From Anaerolineales bacterium (GTDB lineage Bacteria; Chloroflexota; Anaerolineae; Anaerolineales; Villigracilaceae), in the NCBI GenBank assembly GCA_020851785.1, contig JADZCC010000034.1:1-64000 (forward strand): a DNA stretch of 64,000 bases, in the 5' to 3' direction. Below, piece by piece: positions 61,824 to 64,000 of this stretch (the stretch's first letter is position 1; every line of letters starts with the position of its first letter). The notes beneath the pieces were generated by a model that saw nothing but the letters and a program-made list of their open reading frames with translations, searched no databases and was not told the origin of the DNA. The position numbers were made by a program, and so were the translations under genes.

Positions 61824-64000
61824 ATGGCTGGCATGGAAAGATTCACACAGCGTGCAAGGCGCGTTCTCAGCCTCGCTCATCAAGAGGCCGAGCGCGCTCG
61901 CCAAAACAATATTGGAACTGAACACCTGCTCCTCGGATTAATGGACGAGGAAGGCGGCGTGGCCGGGCGCGTTTTACGCGAACTCGGCATGACCTCCGAA
62001 CGCGTGCGCGACGTCGTCGCCCGCGTCTCGACCGCATCCGTAGATTTTGACCCCAATCGCATCGAACTCGCGGCGGAAACGCAACAAGTCCTCGAATACG
62101 CCGTGGAAGAAGCCCGCCGTCTGGGGCATCACTACATCGGCACGGAGCACATCCTCCTCGGGCTGGTGCGCATCGAATCCACCGCGTTGGAAGCCCTGCG
62201 GAGACTCGGCGTCACGCCGGACCAGATCAAACGGCAAACCCGCCGCGTCTTGAACGAATCCGCTTCCTCCTCGCCGACGCCGGCTGGAGCGCAACCGGCC
62301 AAAGCCGGCCCCGGAGCCAACCCCAAAACCCCGCTCGTAGATCAACTCGCTTCGGATTTAACCTCCAAAGCGGAAGAAAAGAAACTCGACCCGGTCATCG
62401 GCCGTCAAATGGAAATTGAACGCGTCATCCAAATTTTGGCGCGTCGCACCAAAAACAACCCCGCGTTAATTGGCGAACCCGGCGTTGGCAAAACCGCCAT
62501 CGTCGAAGGCCTCGCCCAACGCATTATCGAAGGCGACGTGCCCGCCCCGCTGATGCACAAACGCGTCCTGCAATTGGACGTCGGCTCTCTGGTGGCCGGG
62601 ACCATGTATCGCGGCCAATTTGAAGAACGGCTCAAACGGATCATTGACGAGTTGAAACAATCCGGCGCGATCCTCTTCATTGACGAAGTTCACATGCTCG
62701 TCGGAGCGGGAGCCGCCGGTTCTTCCGTGGATGCGGCCAACATCCTCAAGCCCGCTTTATCGCGCGGCGAATTACAAGTCATCGGCGCCACCACGCTCGA
62801 AGAATATCGCAAGCACATCGAATCCGACGCGGCGTTGGAACGCCGCTTCCAACCCGTGCAGGTGGACGAACCCTCGGAAGACGAAACGATTCAAATCCTG
62901 CGCGGGATTCGCGGCGCGTATGAAGAACATCATCATCTGGTGATTTCAGACGAAGCCCTCGAAGCCGCCACACACCTTTCCTCACGCTACGTCACCGAAA
63001 GATTTTTACCCGACAAAGCCATTGATCTGATTGACGAATCCTCCTCCCGCGTGCGCATGTATAAAAGCCCGGCCGCCAAACACGCCAAAGATTTATTTAG
63101 CCAACTGCGGCAGGCGCGCCAAAACCGCACGCTGGCGCAGGAAGAAGGCAACAGCGAAGACGTGAAAGAATGGGAAGAGCGCGAAGCCGACCTGGCGCAA
63201 CAGATTGAAAGACTCCGGAGCGGCTGGGATCGCGCCAACAGCCCGGTCGTCTCCGCCGAAGACATTGCCGAAGTCGTCTCGATGTGGACGGGCGTGCCGC
63301 TGATGCAACTCGCCGAAGCCGAGTCGCAACGCCTGCTCAAAATGGAAGAAGAGTTGCGCGGCTCAATCATCGGTCAGGAAGACGCGATTGTGGCCATCTC
63401 GCGGGCCGTGCGTCGCGCGCGCGCCGGGCTCAAAGACCCGAAACGCCCGATCGGTTCCTTTATCTTTTTAGGCCCCACCGGCGTGGGCAAAACCCAACTC
63501 ACCAAGACGCTCGCCAAATTTATGTTTGGAAGCGAAGACGCCGCCATTCAATTGGACATGTCCGAATTTATGGAACGCCACACCGCCGCGCGGTTGGTGG
63601 GCGCCCCTCCCGGATATGTGGGCTACGAAGACGCCGGTCAACTCACCGAAGCGCTACGCCGCCGCCCGTACTCCATCGTCGTCTTTGACGAAATCGAAAA
63701 GGCGCACCCTGAAGTCCACAACATGCTTTTGCAGATTATGGAAGAAGGCCATCTCTCCGACGCGAAAGGCCGCAAGGTGGATTTCCGCAATGCGATTCTG
63801 GTGATGACCTCCAACATCGGCGCGGACGTGATTAAGAATCAATCTTCGCTGGGCTTTGCCTTGAAGCGCGACGAAGAAACCGAAGAACGCCTCTCCTACG
63901 AAGAGATGCGCAAGAAACTCAGCGAATCGCTCAAACGCGCCTTCCGCCCGGAATTTATCAACCGCCTGGATTCAGTCGTTATCTTCCGCTCGTTGAACAA
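61824..64000 (+). CDS. clpC: ATP-dependent Clp protease ATP-binding subunit ClpC (5' part)
   Basis: Partial: 725 codons to the right edge, still open; a full ClpC is about 810-850 aa. Clp_N double repeat (1-145), a low-complexity Ala/Pro linker (148-168), first AAA+ domain with Walker A GEPGVGKT (217-224) and Walker B ILFIDE (283-288), middle coiled-coil domain (about 415-470), second AAA+ domain with GPTGVGKT near 550-557 and [13 protein letters not shown] near 620. Unfolds proteins and feeds them to ClpP. The middle domain size fits ClpC rather than ClpA or ClpB. AGGAG precedes the ATG. Confidence 0.97.
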   Translation, partial: MAGMERFTQRARRVLSLAHQEAERARQNNIGTEHLLLGLMDEEGGVAGRVLRELGMTSERVRDVVARVSTASVDFDPNRIELAAETQQVLEYAVEEARRLGHHYIGTEHILLGLVRIESTALEALRRLGVTPDQIKRQTRRVLNESASSSPTPAGAQPAKAGPGANPKTPLVDQLASDLTSKAEEKKLDPVIGRQMEIERVIQILARRTKNNPALIGEPGVGKTAIVEGLAQRIIEGDVPAPLMHKRVLQLDVGSLVAGTMYRGQFEERLKRIIDELKQSGAILFIDEVHMLVGAGAAGSSVDAANILKPALSRGELQVIGATTLEEYRKHIESDAALERRFQPVQVDEPSEDETIQILRGIRGAYEEHHHLVISDEALEAATHLSSRYVTERFLPDKAIDLIDESSSRVRMYKSPAAKHAKDLFSQLRQARQNRTLAQEEGNSEDVKEWEEREADLAQQIERLRSGWDRANSPVVSAEDIAEVVSMWTGVPLMQLAEAESQRLLKMEEELRGSIIGQEDAIVAISRAVRRARAGLKDPKRPIGSFIFLGPTGVGKTQLTKTLAKFMFGSEDAAIQLDMSEFMERHTAARLVGAPPGYVGYEDAGQLTEALRRRPYSIVVFDEIEKAHPEVHNMLLQIMEEGHLSDAKGRKVDFRNAILVMTSNIGADVIKNQSSLGFALKRDEETEERLSYEEMRKKLSESLKRAFRPEFINRLDSVVIFRSLN

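Overview
The window reads as a chromosomal fragment of an uncultured-type bacterium, most likely Chloroflexota, class Anaerolineae. This is an inference from gene content (NAGGN-type M42 peptidase, F420-type LLM oxidoreductase, DUF5674, ClpC, very many GT-C membrane proteins), from a GC content I judge by eye to be near 50%, and from repeated leaderless start sites. It is not proven by a marker gene: no rRNA or tRNA is visible.

About 53 kb (712 to 53502) is one very large surface-polysaccharide locus, nearly all on the minus strand. It falls into blocks that probably match operons. Block 1 (16918 down to 6383) starts with a winged-helix regulator and holds an SDR epimerase, a four-helix-bundle protein, GDP-fucose synthase, the ABC exporter pair Wzm/Wzt, a capsule-type glycosyltransferase, two methyltransferases, a PseB-type dehydratase and an RmlD-type reductase. 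To its left (5414 to 712) lie NeuB, a GT-C protein, a GT4 and an AAC(3)-like acetyltransferase. Block 2 (42090 down to 18434) starts with a paralogous regulator followed by WbpB, WbpD and WbpE homologues, then methyltransferases (three FkbM-like), GT4 enzymes, a flippase, a sulfotransferase-like protein, a deacetylase-like protein and four large GT-C membrane proteins. Block 3 (47087 down to 42167) starts with GDP-mannose 4,6-dehydratase. Block 4 (51139 down to 47120) holds a second flippase, a GT4 and a membrane protein. Block 5 (56859 down to 51206) is a housekeeping operon (SDR, DinB-like, TsaE, TsaB, RimI, type 4 uracil-DNA glycosylase) running straight into WbpA and a UDP-sugar epimerase and ending in a clear terminator.

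The enzymes fit together across blocks. GMD (block 3) and GDP-fucose synthase (block 1) make GDP-L-fucose. WbpA (block 5) plus WbpB, WbpE and WbpD (block 2) are the four steps to a UDP-2,3-diacetamido-glucuronic acid. Both an ABC export route and two Wzx-type flippases are present.

The most striking signal is regulatory. The two paralogous regulators and gmd are each preceded by the same 15-bp palindrome (ATTCAnnnnnTGAAT type). In all three cases it overlaps the last two bases of the -10 box in exactly the same register. Because these sites sit at the heads of blocks 1, 2 and 3, they suggest a dedicated repressor family coordinating nucleotide-sugar supply. A second signal is a family of 7-bp-unit repeat arrays in spacers of block 1 and at 59.1 kb. 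Some arrays are arranged as two inverted halves around a 4-base centre, one set brackets the four-helix-bundle gene in inverted orientation, and one has been absorbed in frame into a glycosyltransferase gene. A cluster of DnaA-box-like 9-mers lies at 6264-6496.

To the right (56939 to 64000) the plus strand carries a thioesterase, an M42 peptidase, a peroxiredoxin-like protein with a terminator, an LLM oxidoreductase, a DUF4143 ATPase, a MazG-like protein and the 5' part of clpC, which runs off the edge. No gap between genes exceeds about 250 bases.
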